Shown here: positions 42,918-50,214 of the stretch, piece by piece
Layout of the letters: each line of letters begins with the position of its first letter
How positions within the stretch are numbered: the first letter of the stretch is position 1
Assembly: GCF_001296045.1 (NCBI RefSeq)
Contig: NZ_LJHS01000012.1
Coordinates: 1 to 64,000 of the forward strand
Reading direction: 5' to 3'
Source of the DNA: Rhizobium sp. AAP43
GTDB lineage: Bacteria; Pseudomonadota; Alphaproteobacteria; Rhizobiales; Rhizobiaceae
DNA: 64,000 nt
Notes under the pieces: model-generated
Told to the model about the DNA's origin: nothing
Database searches by the model: none
Seen by the model: only the letters and a program-made list of their open reading frames with translations
Made by a program: the position numbers and the translations under genes

Positions 42918-43986
42918 GAGGGACTCACGAGCGTCGAATCCGCTGGAGTTCTCCGACGCCAGCGAACTGGTCGAGATCGGCCTCGTCTATGGCACTGATG
43001 CAGCTGCCGGTATCGCCCGCATTCGACGCGGCAAGGGATTTTCTCATCATCTCCCCGATGGTACGCGCATTGTCGATGAGGCCGTGCTCGCACGCATTCG
43101 CAAGCTTGCGCTGCCTCCCGCTTATGAGCGCGTCTGGATAAGCCTCGATCCCCAGAGCCATCTGCAGGCGACCGGGTTCGACGCACGGGGTCGCAAACAA
43201 TATCGCTATCATGCCGATTGGGCCGCCTGGCGCAACCAGCGGAAGTTCGACGATCTCATCAGCTTTGGCCTGGCCTTGCCGGCAATTCGGAGACGGGTCG
43301 CCCGCGACCTGGAGTATCGAACGGAAGAAGCGTACTTTCTCCTTTCAGCCCTGATCAGCCTGCTCGACGTGACGCATATGCGAGTCGGCAACAGAACCTA
43401 TGCGCAGGAAAACAACACCTATGGCGCAACGACGCTGCAGAAGCGCCATGTGACCTTCGAGCCGGACGGGGTGAGGCTCAGTTTCGTGGCAAAGGGCGGC
43501 AAGCGAGTTAGACGCAAACTGCGCCATCCACGGCTGCAGAAAATTCTCGAAGATATCGCCGACTTGCCTGGCCGCGATCTCTTTTCCTGGCGCGACCACG
43601 AAGGAGAACTGCACCGGATCGATTCCGGCCGGCTCAACGCCTATCTGTGCGAGGTCTCCGGCGGCCGACTGTCGGCCAAGACCTTCCGCACCTGGGGTGG
43701 CAGTGTCGCGGCTTTCGGCGAGGCCTGGCGACAATTACAGGCTGGCGACCGCCCAAGCATCAAGGCCATGTGCCAGATCGCGTCGGACAGGCTTCACAAC
43801 ACACCAGCCATTTGCCGATCCAGCTATGTGCATCCGCGCATCCTGCAACTGGCAGACAGGCAAACAGATCTGGACACGGTCTTCCAAACGATACGGGATA
43901 ACAATGGTGGCCCCGGCCTGTTACGCGCCGATGAAAAACGCCTCATGACGCTTCTCGAAATGCCCCCGAATGTGTTCGCTCCATAA
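42898..43986 (+). CDS. DNA topoisomerase IB
   Basis: This 362-aa poxvirus-like type IB topoisomerase relaxes supercoils through a 3'-phosphotyrosine. DVTHMRVGNRTYAQENNTYGATTL holds the first catalytic Arg; a KGGKRVRRKLRHPRL segment and FRTWGGSVAAFGE follow. The catalytic Tyr lies in DRLHNTPAICRSSYVHPRIL. ATG 42898 is inside the sigma gene (20 bp overlap), so the two are co-expressed. Bacterial TopIB is accessory and its cellular role is poorly known. The gene ends in a GC hairpin shared with the convergent DUF892 gene. Confidence 0.93.
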   Translation: MRTPLAERDSRASNPLEFSDASELVEIGLVYGTDAAAGIARIRRGKGFSHHLPDGTRIVDEAVLARIRKLALPPAYERVWISLDPQSHLQATGFDARGRKQYRYHADWAAWRNQRKFDDLISFGLALPAIRRRVARDLEYRTEEAYFLLSALISLLDVTHMRVGNRTYAQENNTYGATTLQKRHVTFEPDGVRLSFVAKGGKRVRRKLRHPRLQKILEDIADLPGRDLFSWRDHEGELHRIDSGRLNAYLCEVSGGRLSAKTFRTWGGSVAAFGEAWRQLQAGDRPSIKAMCQIASDRLHNTPAICRSSYVHPRILQLADRQTDLDTVFQTIRDNNGGPGLLRADEKRLMTLLEMPPNVFAP

Positions 43987-44057
43987 GCACTTGAGTCCAC
44001 GCAAAAGAAGGGGCCGGCAAAGCCGACCCCTCTCTCCCGATAGGCGGGCTTAGCGTG

Positions 44058-44558
44058 TCAGGCCGCCTTCTTCTGCGCAGCCACGTTCACGGCCTTGAGC
44101 GCCAGCTTGGTCAGCGCCTCATCCGTCTTCGATTCTTCTGCCAGCGTCGCATCGAGCAGCTTCACGGCATCCTTGTAGCCGAGTTGTTCAGCCCAGGTCC
44201 GCAGCGTGCCATAACGGCTGATCTCGTAGTGTTCGACAGCCTGGGCTGCTGCCAGCAGACCAGCGTCGAGCGCAGGCGATCCCTTGAATTCTTCAAGGAT
44301 CTCTTCGCCTTCCTCAAGAATGCCTTCAATAGCGGCACAAGTCTTGGCGCGTGGTCGTTTGCCGATGAGTTCAAACACCTGTTGCAGGCGTTCGATCTGA
44401 CCTTCCGTCTCCTCCTGATGCTGCAGGAAAGCCGCCTTCAGCTTTTCGTCCTGTGCGCCACGCGCCATCTTCGGCAGAGCTTTCAGGATCTTGCGTTCTG
44501 CGTAGTAGATATCCTTGAGCGTCTCGTGAAAGAGCTCTTCCAGTGTCTTCGTTGCCAT
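44058..44558 (-). CDS. DUF892 (YciE/YciF-like) ferritin-like stress protein
   Basis: This 166-aa four-helix protein begins MATKTLEELFHETLKDIYYAERKIL, the DUF892 start. Metal-ligand-like Glu/His residues recur in the helices (YAERKIL, QHQEETEGQIERL, AVEHYEISRYGTL). E. coli YciE/YciF are RpoS-dependent stress proteins of the ferritin-like superfamily; a precise function is not known. ATG 44558 has GAGGAGA upstream. A GGAAC-N16-GGTT promoter lies 39-63 bp upstream, so it should belong to the general stress regulon. An in-frame N-terminal extension to 44666 was rejected. Confidence 0.9.
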   Translation of the reverse strand: MATKTLEELFHETLKDIYYAERKILKALPKMARGAQDEKLKAAFLQHQEETEGQIERLQQVFELIGKRPRAKTCAAIEGILEEGEEILEEFKGSPALDAGLLAAAQAVEHYEISRYGTLRTWAEQLGYKDAVKLLDATLAEESKTDEALTKLALKAVNVAAQKKAA

Positions 44559-44596
44559 TTGGGTTTTCTCCTCGGTTGTCGGAACGACAAAGGGAC

Positions 44597-44621
44597 AACC
44601 GACCGCCGGGGTATTTGTTCC
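44597..44621 (-). promoter_or_regulatory. EcfG/RpoE2-type promoter of DUF892 gene
   Basis: On the minus strand GGAAC (44621-44617), 16 bp and GGTT (44600-44597) match the general-stress consensus apart from the first -10 base. The predicted start near 44590 gives a leader of about 32 nt. Confidence 0.6.
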
Positions 44622-44732
44622 GGCACCTAAAGGCAGTGGATTGAGACTCTTTGGCCGCCTTGCCATCCGGTGGCGAGACCGCAGAGAAAACCTCTCATCA
44701 AGCCAAGGGGTTGAAGATGATCGGGCCAGAAT

Positions 44733-46586
44733 TCACGCCGCGTCCTTCAGCGCCCGTAGCGCATTGACGACCACAGCAACATCGATCACTTCCTGCAGCA
44801 ATGCGCCCTGAACGGGTGAAAGATAGCCAACGGCGGCCGCCACCATGGCGACAGCAGAAAGGGCAAGCCCCGCGGTAGCGCTCTGCCGGGCGATGCGGCG
44901 TGCGCGCGAAGCAACCCCTATGGCGACAGAGAGTTTGGTAAGGTTGTCGGCCAGCAGCACCACATCGGCGGCTTCCGACGACGCTGCCGAGCCGCGCACC
45001 GCTACCGCAATCCCGACATCAGCGGTGGCGAGGGCAGGAGCGTCATTGACGCCGTCGCCCACCATCATGACCTTGGCGGAATGCTGCTCGCGCGCGATCA
45101 TTGCCACCTTGCCCTGCGGCGACAGATCGCCTTCCACCCCATCCAGATTGAGCTGTGCCGCCGCCCGCTGTGCCACGCTCGCCTTGTCGCCGGATGCCAT
45201 GAGAATCCGCTTTATACCAGCCTTGCGGAAGGCATCGATCATCGCCGGCGCGTCTTCGCGAAGCGGATCGGACAGAAGCACGAGCCCTGCCGCCCGGCCG
45301 TTAATGCCAACCGCAACCATGGCCGTATCGGGCGCGATGCCTTCGACTGAGAAGTCCTCGCCCGGCAAAAGTTTGGATTTGACGAACCCTCTCCCACCGA
45401 TGGTGACGACCTGCTCCCCGACCGTGCCCGAAAGTCCCTCGCCGGCAAACTCGACCACGTCGCGCGGCAAGAGGAGCTCTAGCTTTCGGTCGAGTGCCGC
45501 CCGGACCAGCGCTTCCGCCGCAACGTGGCTGGAGGCCTGATCAAGGGATGCTGCAAGCCTCAAAACTGCATCCGGCTCAAACCCCGGACAGGCCGCGACG
45601 GATTGGACCTCTGGCCGGGCCGCCGTGACAGTGCCGGTCTTGTCGAGAACGACTGTCGTGACGGAGGCAAGCATCTCAAGAGCGGCACCGGTCTTGATCA
45701 GCACGCCATGGGCCGCGGCCCGCGACATGCCGGCGATTACAGCGACTGGAACCGCCAGGATCAGTGGGCAAGGTGTTGCAACAACCAGCACGGCGAGTGC
45801 CCGAGTTGCGTCGCCGCTCCACCAAAACGCACCGCCTGCGAGAACAAGCGTGACGATCAGGAACAGGACGGCGTAACGATCCGCCAGCCGCGCCATAGGC
45901 GCACGGCTCGTCTGTGCCTGCTCGACCAGGCGAACGATGCCGGCATAGGTGCTGGCGGCCGATTCGCGCAAGACCAGGAGGTCGAAGGCATCGCCGACAA
46001 CCGTGGCACCGGAGGGAACGTCCTGTCCTTTCGCGAAGCGTTGCGGCATCGCCTCGCCGGTAAGCGCCGCCAGGTCGAGGACCGCAGCATCACTCAGCAA
46101 GCGACCGTCGACGGGAACCACTTCGCCCCGGCGCATCAGGATTCGGTCGCGTGGACACAGCGCCTCGATGGCAACGGTTTCGAGATGGTCATTGCTGTAG
46201 CGCATCGCCGTCCGCGAGATCCGTCCGAGCAAGGCCGCCATGTTGCGCCGCGCCCGCCCCTCGGCATGACTTTCGAGCAACTGGCCACCGGCATACATGA
46301 CGGCGACAATCGCCGCAGCGAGGATTTCATCGAGCGTGATTGCCACACCGATCGACAAGGCCGCAAGGATGTCGACCCCAAAACGGCCGCCAAGCAGCGC
46401 TCGACCGATATCGACGATCAGAACGACAAACACGGCCCCGGCCCCCAGAGACCAGATCAAGCCGCCCGAAGCGGTTTCGCCCGAAAGATGAAAGATGCCA
46501 CCGGTTATCAGGCAGAGAATGGCAAAACCTGCGAGGAGCGAGGGACCCGCCTCACGAATGCGTTGCTTCGCTTCCAGCATCGTCAT
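44733..46586 (-). CDS. Heavy-metal P1B-type ATPase with TPC motif
   Basis: This 617-aa metal pump has the phosphorylation motif DKTGT, the TGE loop (LTGEAMP), the GDGVND hinge and about eight membrane helices. The sixth-helix motif is TPCPLIL, not CPC or SPC; TPC defines the P1B-5-type group, of which S. meliloti Nia exports nickel and iron. No N-terminal metal-binding (HMA) domain and no C-terminal hemerythrin domain are present, so the protein is minimal. HP/His locus markers are not clear. ATG 46586 was chosen. It is divergent from dxr with 104 bp between starts. Confidence 0.9.
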   Translation of the reverse strand: MTMLEAKQRIREAGPSLLAGFAILCLITGGIFHLSGETASGGLIWSLGAGAVFVVLIVDIGRALLGGRFGVDILAALSIGVAITLDEILAAAIVAVMYAGGQLLESHAEGRARRNMAALLGRISRTAMRYSNDHLETVAIEALCPRDRILMRRGEVVPVDGRLLSDAAVLDLAALTGEAMPQRFAKGQDVPSGATVVGDAFDLLVLRESAASTYAGIVRLVEQAQTSRAPMARLADRYAVLFLIVTLVLAGGAFWWSGDATRALAVLVVATPCPLILAVPVAVIAGMSRAAAHGVLIKTGAALEMLASVTTVVLDKTGTVTAARPEVQSVAACPGFEPDAVLRLAASLDQASSHVAAEALVRAALDRKLELLLPRDVVEFAGEGLSGTVGEQVVTIGGRGFVKSKLLPGEDFSVEGIAPDTAMVAVGINGRAAGLVLLSDPLREDAPAMIDAFRKAGIKRILMASGDKASVAQRAAAQLNLDGVEGDLSPQGKVAMIAREQHSAKVMMVGDGVNDAPALATADVGIAVAVRGSAASSEAADVVLLADNLTKLSVAIGVASRARRIARQSATAGLALSAVAMVAAAVGYLSPVQGALLQEVIDVAVVVNALRALKDAA

Positions 46587-46690
46587 GGCCGCTCGCCCTC
46601 GGTTTGTACGCAGGAGCAATGCGATCTCTTGCTGCTCCCTTCTTTCCCTTGTAGAGCCTTCAGAGCCTCAAGCAACCGGACATTAGCAGC

Positions 46691-47875
46691 ATGATCGACC
46701 AAGACCGGCCCCGTCGCCTTTCCGTTTTCGGCTCGACCGGATCGATCGGCGTCAGCACGCTGGATGTCATCGAGCAACTCGGTGGCCGCGAACGCTTCGA
46801 GGTCATGGCTCTGACTGGCAATGGCAATCTCGAGCTCCTGGCCGAACAGGCAAGGCGTTCTGGTGCGAAGCTCGCCGTCACTGCCGACGAAAGCCAGTAT
46901 ATGGCGCTAAAGGATCTGCTGGCGGGCACGGGAACAGATGCTGCAGCGGGCGTCTCCGGGTTGATGGAAGCGGCCGACCTGGAGGCCGATTGGGTCATGG
47001 CGGCGATCGTCGGCACGGCAGGCCTTAGCCCCACGCTGCGCGCCGCCGCCCGGGGGGCCGACATCGCACTCGCCAACAAGGAATGCCTGGTCACCGGCGG
47101 CGCGCTCTTCGTCGACGCTGTGCGCCAGGGGGGCGGCCGGCTGATCCCGGTCGACAGCGAACATTCGGCGATCTTCCAGTGTCTCGACAATGATCAACGC
47201 CACGCCCTGGAGCGCGTTGTCCTGACGGCCTCGGGTGGCCCCTTCCGCACCTATACGAGGGCGCAGATGGAAAACGTGACGCTGCAGACGGCCCGAACGC
47301 ACCCGAACTGGTCGATGGGCCTGAAGATATCCGTCGGCAGCGCCTCGATGTTCAACAAGGCGCTGGAGATGATCGAGGCCAAGTATCTCTTCGACCTTGA
47401 GGCAGACCAGATCGAGGTCATCGTACACCCGCAATCCATCGTGCATTCGATGGTCGGTTATGCGGACGGCTCTGTCATCGCCCAGCTCGGCGTACCCGAC
47501 ATGCGCACGGCGATCGGCTACGCCCTGACCTATCCGAAGCGCTGCGCACTGAACGTCGACCGGCTTGATTTCGCCAAGCTCGCGCGGCTCGATTTCGAAG
47601 CGCCGGACGAAAGCCGCTTCCCCGCCATCCGGCTTGCGCGCACAGCGCTTCAACGCGGTGGCGCACAGGGCGCAATCCTGAATGCTGCCGAAGAAACTGC
47701 CTTCGGGGCGTTCGTCGAGGAGCGCATCCGCTTCCTCGACATGGCAGAGGTGGTGGAAGCCGTGATGGACGCGATGACCGAGATTGCGGCTCCCACGACG
47801 ATCGACGATGTATTTGCGATCGACCGCGAGGCGCGGCTGAAGGCGGCGGACGTGATTGCGCGGCACAAGCCGTAA
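46691..47875 (+). CDS. dxr: 1-deoxy-D-xylulose 5-phosphate reductoisomerase
   Basis: This 394-aa enzyme makes 2-C-methyl-D-erythritol 4-phosphate in the MEP isoprenoid pathway. The NADPH-binding FGSTGSIGVSTLDVI is at the N-terminus. NKECLVTGGALF, VDSEHSAIFQCL and LTASGGPFRT are the diagnostic motifs. It starts divergently from the P-type ATPase and looks like ordinary chromosomal sequence, so it marks the right edge of the accessory region. Many rhizobia keep dxr in other clusters. Confidence 0.96.
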   Translation: MIDQDRPRRLSVFGSTGSIGVSTLDVIEQLGGRERFEVMALTGNGNLELLAEQARRSGAKLAVTADESQYMALKDLLAGTGTDAAAGVSGLMEAADLEADWVMAAIVGTAGLSPTLRAAARGADIALANKECLVTGGALFVDAVRQGGGRLIPVDSEHSAIFQCLDNDQRHALERVVLTASGGPFRTYTRAQMENVTLQTARTHPNWSMGLKISVGSASMFNKALEMIEAKYLFDLEADQIEVIVHPQSIVHSMVGYADGSVIAQLGVPDMRTAIGYALTYPKRCALNVDRLDFAKLARLDFEAPDESRFPAIRLARTALQRGGAQGAILNAAEETAFGAFVEERIRFLDMAEVVEAVMDAMTEIAAPTTIDDVFAIDREARLKAADVIARHKP

Positions 47876-47911
47876 ATCGGGTTGATACCTGAAATCGTCA
47901 AACGCAAAACA

Positions 47912-47929
47912 GGCCGTGTTTCCACGGCC
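47912..47929 (-). terminator. Hairpin between dxr and hemA
   Basis: GGCCGTG and CACGGCC form a seven-bp stem; on the minus strand it is followed by TGTTTTG. It most likely ends hemA transcripts and may also slow dxr transcription. Confidence 0.5.
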
Positions 47930-47959
47930 CGCTGAAAATCATATCCTCTCTGAGCCCCG

Positions 47960-49174
47960 TCAGGCCACCGCGCGAGCCAGCGCGCAACGCGACCACAGCT
48001 GGTGCAGCGAGCCGACCAGATGCTCGAGGTCGGCATCGGAATGCAGCGGTGTCGGGGTGATGCGCAGCCGTTCGGTCTTTTTCGGCACCGTTGGGTAATT
48101 GATCGGCTGCACATAGATGGAACAGTTGTCGAGCAGCAGGTCGGAGATCCACTTGCACTTGGCAGCGTCACCGACAATGACCGGCACGATATGGCTGGGG
48201 TTCGGCAGATGCGGAATGCCGGCGGCATCCAGCATGTGACGCAGTCGACGAACGCGCTCCTGATGGGCGAAGCGCTCGATCTGGCTGGTCTTGAGATGGC
48301 GGATCGATGCAACGGCACCGGCAGCCAGCGCCGGCGGTAGCGCCGTCGTGAAGATGAAGCCCGAGGCAAAAGAGCGAACGAAGTCGCAAAGCGCAGTCGA
48401 GGCAGCGATGTAACCGCCCATCACGCCGAAGGCCTTGCCGAGCGTGCCTTCGATGATCGTCAACCGATCCATCAGGCCTTCGCGTTCTGCAATGCCGCCG
48501 CCATGAGCGCCATACATGCCCACGGCATGCACTTCGTCGAGATAGGTCATCGCACCATATTTATCGGCGAGATCACAGATTTCCTTGATCGGCGCGATGT
48601 CGCCATCCATCGAATAGACGCTCTCGAAGGCGATCATCTTCGGCGCACGCGGATCGGCAGCGGCCAGCTTGGCTTCGAGATCCTTCACATCGTTGTGCTT
48701 CCAGATCACCCGCTCGCATTTCGCGTGACGAATGCCTTCAATCATCGATGCGTGGTTCAGCGCATCCGAGAAGATGATGAGCCCCGGGATCTTGGCGCCG
48801 AGTGTGCCAAGCGCCGCCCAGTTCGAGACATAACCCGAGGTGAAGATCAGCGCCGATTCCTTGCCATGCAGGTCAGCAAGCTCGCGCTCGAGAAGAACGT
48901 GGTAGTGGTTGGTGCCAGAAATATTCCGGGTGCCTCCCGCACCCGCGCCACAGTCATCAATCGCCTGCTTCATCGCATCGATGACAATCTGGTTCTGGCC
49001 CATGCCGAGATAATCGTTCGAACACCAGACGGTGACGTCCTGGGTGCCGTTCTCGGTGTAGCGGGTAGCGCGCGGGAAGTTGCCACGCTGGCGTTCAAGG
49101 TCGGCAAAGACGCGGTAACGGCCTTCCTCGTGAAGCCCCGCCAGCTGATCCTTGAAAAAGGCCTCGAAATCCAT
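47960..49174 (-). CDS. hemA: 5-aminolevulinate synthase
   Basis: This 404-aa PLP enzyme condenses glycine and succinyl-CoA to 5-aminolevulinate, the first haem and cobalamin precursor in alphaproteobacteria. The Lys-PLP segment [16 protein letters not shown], the glycine-rich [13 protein letters not shown] and the [10 protein letters not shown] segment are typical. Length is normal. GGAG lies ahead of ATG 49174. A TTGAT-N4-GTCAA box about 150 bp upstream suggests oxygen-dependent control by an FNR/FixK-type regulator. It stands apart from the cobS/cobT operon. Confidence 0.97.
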   Translation of the reverse strand: MDFEAFFKDQLAGLHEEGRYRVFADLERQRGNFPRATRYTENGTQDVTVWCSNDYLGMGQNQIVIDAMKQAIDDCGAGAGGTRNISGTNHYHVLLERELADLHGKESALIFTSGYVSNWAALGTLGAKIPGLIIFSDALNHASMIEGIRHAKCERVIWKHNDVKDLEAKLAAADPRAPKMIAFESVYSMDGDIAPIKEICDLADKYGAMTYLDEVHAVGMYGAHGGGIAEREGLMDRLTIIEGTLGKAFGVMGGYIAASTALCDFVRSFASGFIFTTALPPALAAGAVASIRHLKTSQIERFAHQERVRRLRHMLDAAGIPHLPNPSHIVPVIVGDAAKCKWISDLLLDNCSIYVQPINYPTVPKKTERLRITPTPLHSDADLEHLVGSLHQLWSRCALARAVA

Positions 49175-49322
49175 GCCTGCAACTCCAGTCTTTTTCCACC
49201 CTTTTGGGTGTCTGCGGCTTCGGGGTCAACCCCGCTTTTGTACATTCATTCTAAACTGCGACAATTGGCGCGAATTTTAGAATTCTCACATATAGATACT
49301 AACGGATTGCACGATATCAAAC

Positions 49323-49336
49323 TTGATCTGCGTCAA
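49323..49336 (-). promoter_or_regulatory. Candidate FNR/FixK box upstream of hemA
   Basis: TTGAT-CTGC-GTCAA matches the anaerobox TTGAT-N4-ATCAA at nine of ten positions. Rhizobial and Rhodobacter hemA genes are known to be under FixK/FnrL control. If the box is at -41.5, transcription would start near 49288, about 114 nt before hemA. Confidence 0.5.
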
Positions 49337-49343
49337 TCTCAGG

Positions 49344-49370
49344 AAAAAAGGACGGCCGGGGCCGTCCTTT
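49344..49370 (-). terminator. Rho-independent terminator of coxSLM
   Basis: On the minus strand GGACGGCC pairs with GGCCGTCC around two bases, then six T follow. It lies 30 bp after the coxM stop and insulates the cox operon from hemA. Confidence 0.85.
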
Positions 49371-49399
49371 GCCGAAGACAGGCGAGGCGCGGGCGATAT

Positions 49400-50200
49400 T
49401 CAGGCAGCCTGCACGGCCCTTTTTGCCATGACGCGAATGAGATTGGCCCGATATTCAGCGGTGCAATGCATGTCCGACATCAGGTTCGACGAATCAATCT
49501 CGACACCGGAGACTGCATCGGCAGACCAGTTACCGCCAAGTGCAGCCTCAAGCCCCGCATGCCGAAAAACGCCTGATGACCCGGCACCGGTGACAGCGAC
49601 GCGTACGCCCGAAGACCCTTTCGACACAAACACACCTGTCATGGCATAACGCGAGGCCGGATTGGCAAATTTGGCATAACCCGCCCTCTCCGGCGCATCG
49701 AAGCGAACTGCGGTGATGATTTCGTCTTCCCCGAGAGCGGTTTCGAACAAGCCCACGAAAAAATCATCCGCCGCGATTTCTCGCCTGTTGGTTATCACCG
49801 TGGCCCCAAGTCCGAGCACGGCCGACGGATAGTCCGCAGCCGGATCGTCATTGGCAATGGATCCGCCGATCGTGCCCATATGGCGCACATGCGGATCGCC
49901 GATCATCGCGGCAAGGTTTGCGATCGCTGGACAAACCGCACGGATGGCCGACGAAGACGCCACCTCCGCATGGGTCACCCCTGCCCCGATCGTCACCTGA
50001 CGGCCATTCACCGTGATGCCTTTCAGCGCTTCGATATGGCGCAGGTCAACGAGATCGGACGGCTGGGCGAGACGCTGCTTCAATGCCGCAATGAGCGTCT
50101 GGCCGCCGGCGATGAACTTGCCGTCCGCCGCACCGGAAAGAAGTTTCCCCGCATCCTCGATGGAAGAGGCGCGATGGTAGCTGGTGGAATAGAGCTGCAT
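49400..50200 (-). CDS. coxM: Molybdenum hydroxylase FAD subunit (CoxM-like)
   Basis: This 266-aa FAD-binding subunit belongs to the xanthine/CO dehydrogenase family. AGGQTLIAALKQRL near residue 30 and the second FAD motif MGTIGGSIANDDPAADYPSA are clear, as is the C-terminal CO_deh_flav_C domain. It is the last gene of a coxS-coxL-coxM order. The start ATG 50200 follows GGAGAGAACC and lies 14 bp after the coxL stop. Its electrons would go to the CoxS iron-sulfur subunit or the respiratory chain. Confidence 0.92.
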   Translation of the reverse strand: MQLYSTSYHRASSIEDAGKLLSGAADGKFIAGGQTLIAALKQRLAQPSDLVDLRHIEALKGITVNGRQVTIGAGVTHAEVASSSAIRAVCPAIANLAAMIGDPHVRHMGTIGGSIANDDPAADYPSAVLGLGATVITNRREIAADDFFVGLFETALGEDEIITAVRFDAPERAGYAKFANPASRYAMTGVFVSKGSSGVRVAVTGAGSSGVFRHAGLEAALGGNWSADAVSGVEIDSSNLMSDMHCTAEYRANLIRVMAKRAVQAA

Positions 50201-50214
50201 GGTTCTCTCCTTCC

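Noticed and set aside
40840-46690. Second copy of the tRNA-Arg 3' end as an attachment site
   Set aside because: No near-identical CGCGTCGGAATCACC copy was found by eye, and no integrase gene is present, so an island boundary could not be confirmed.
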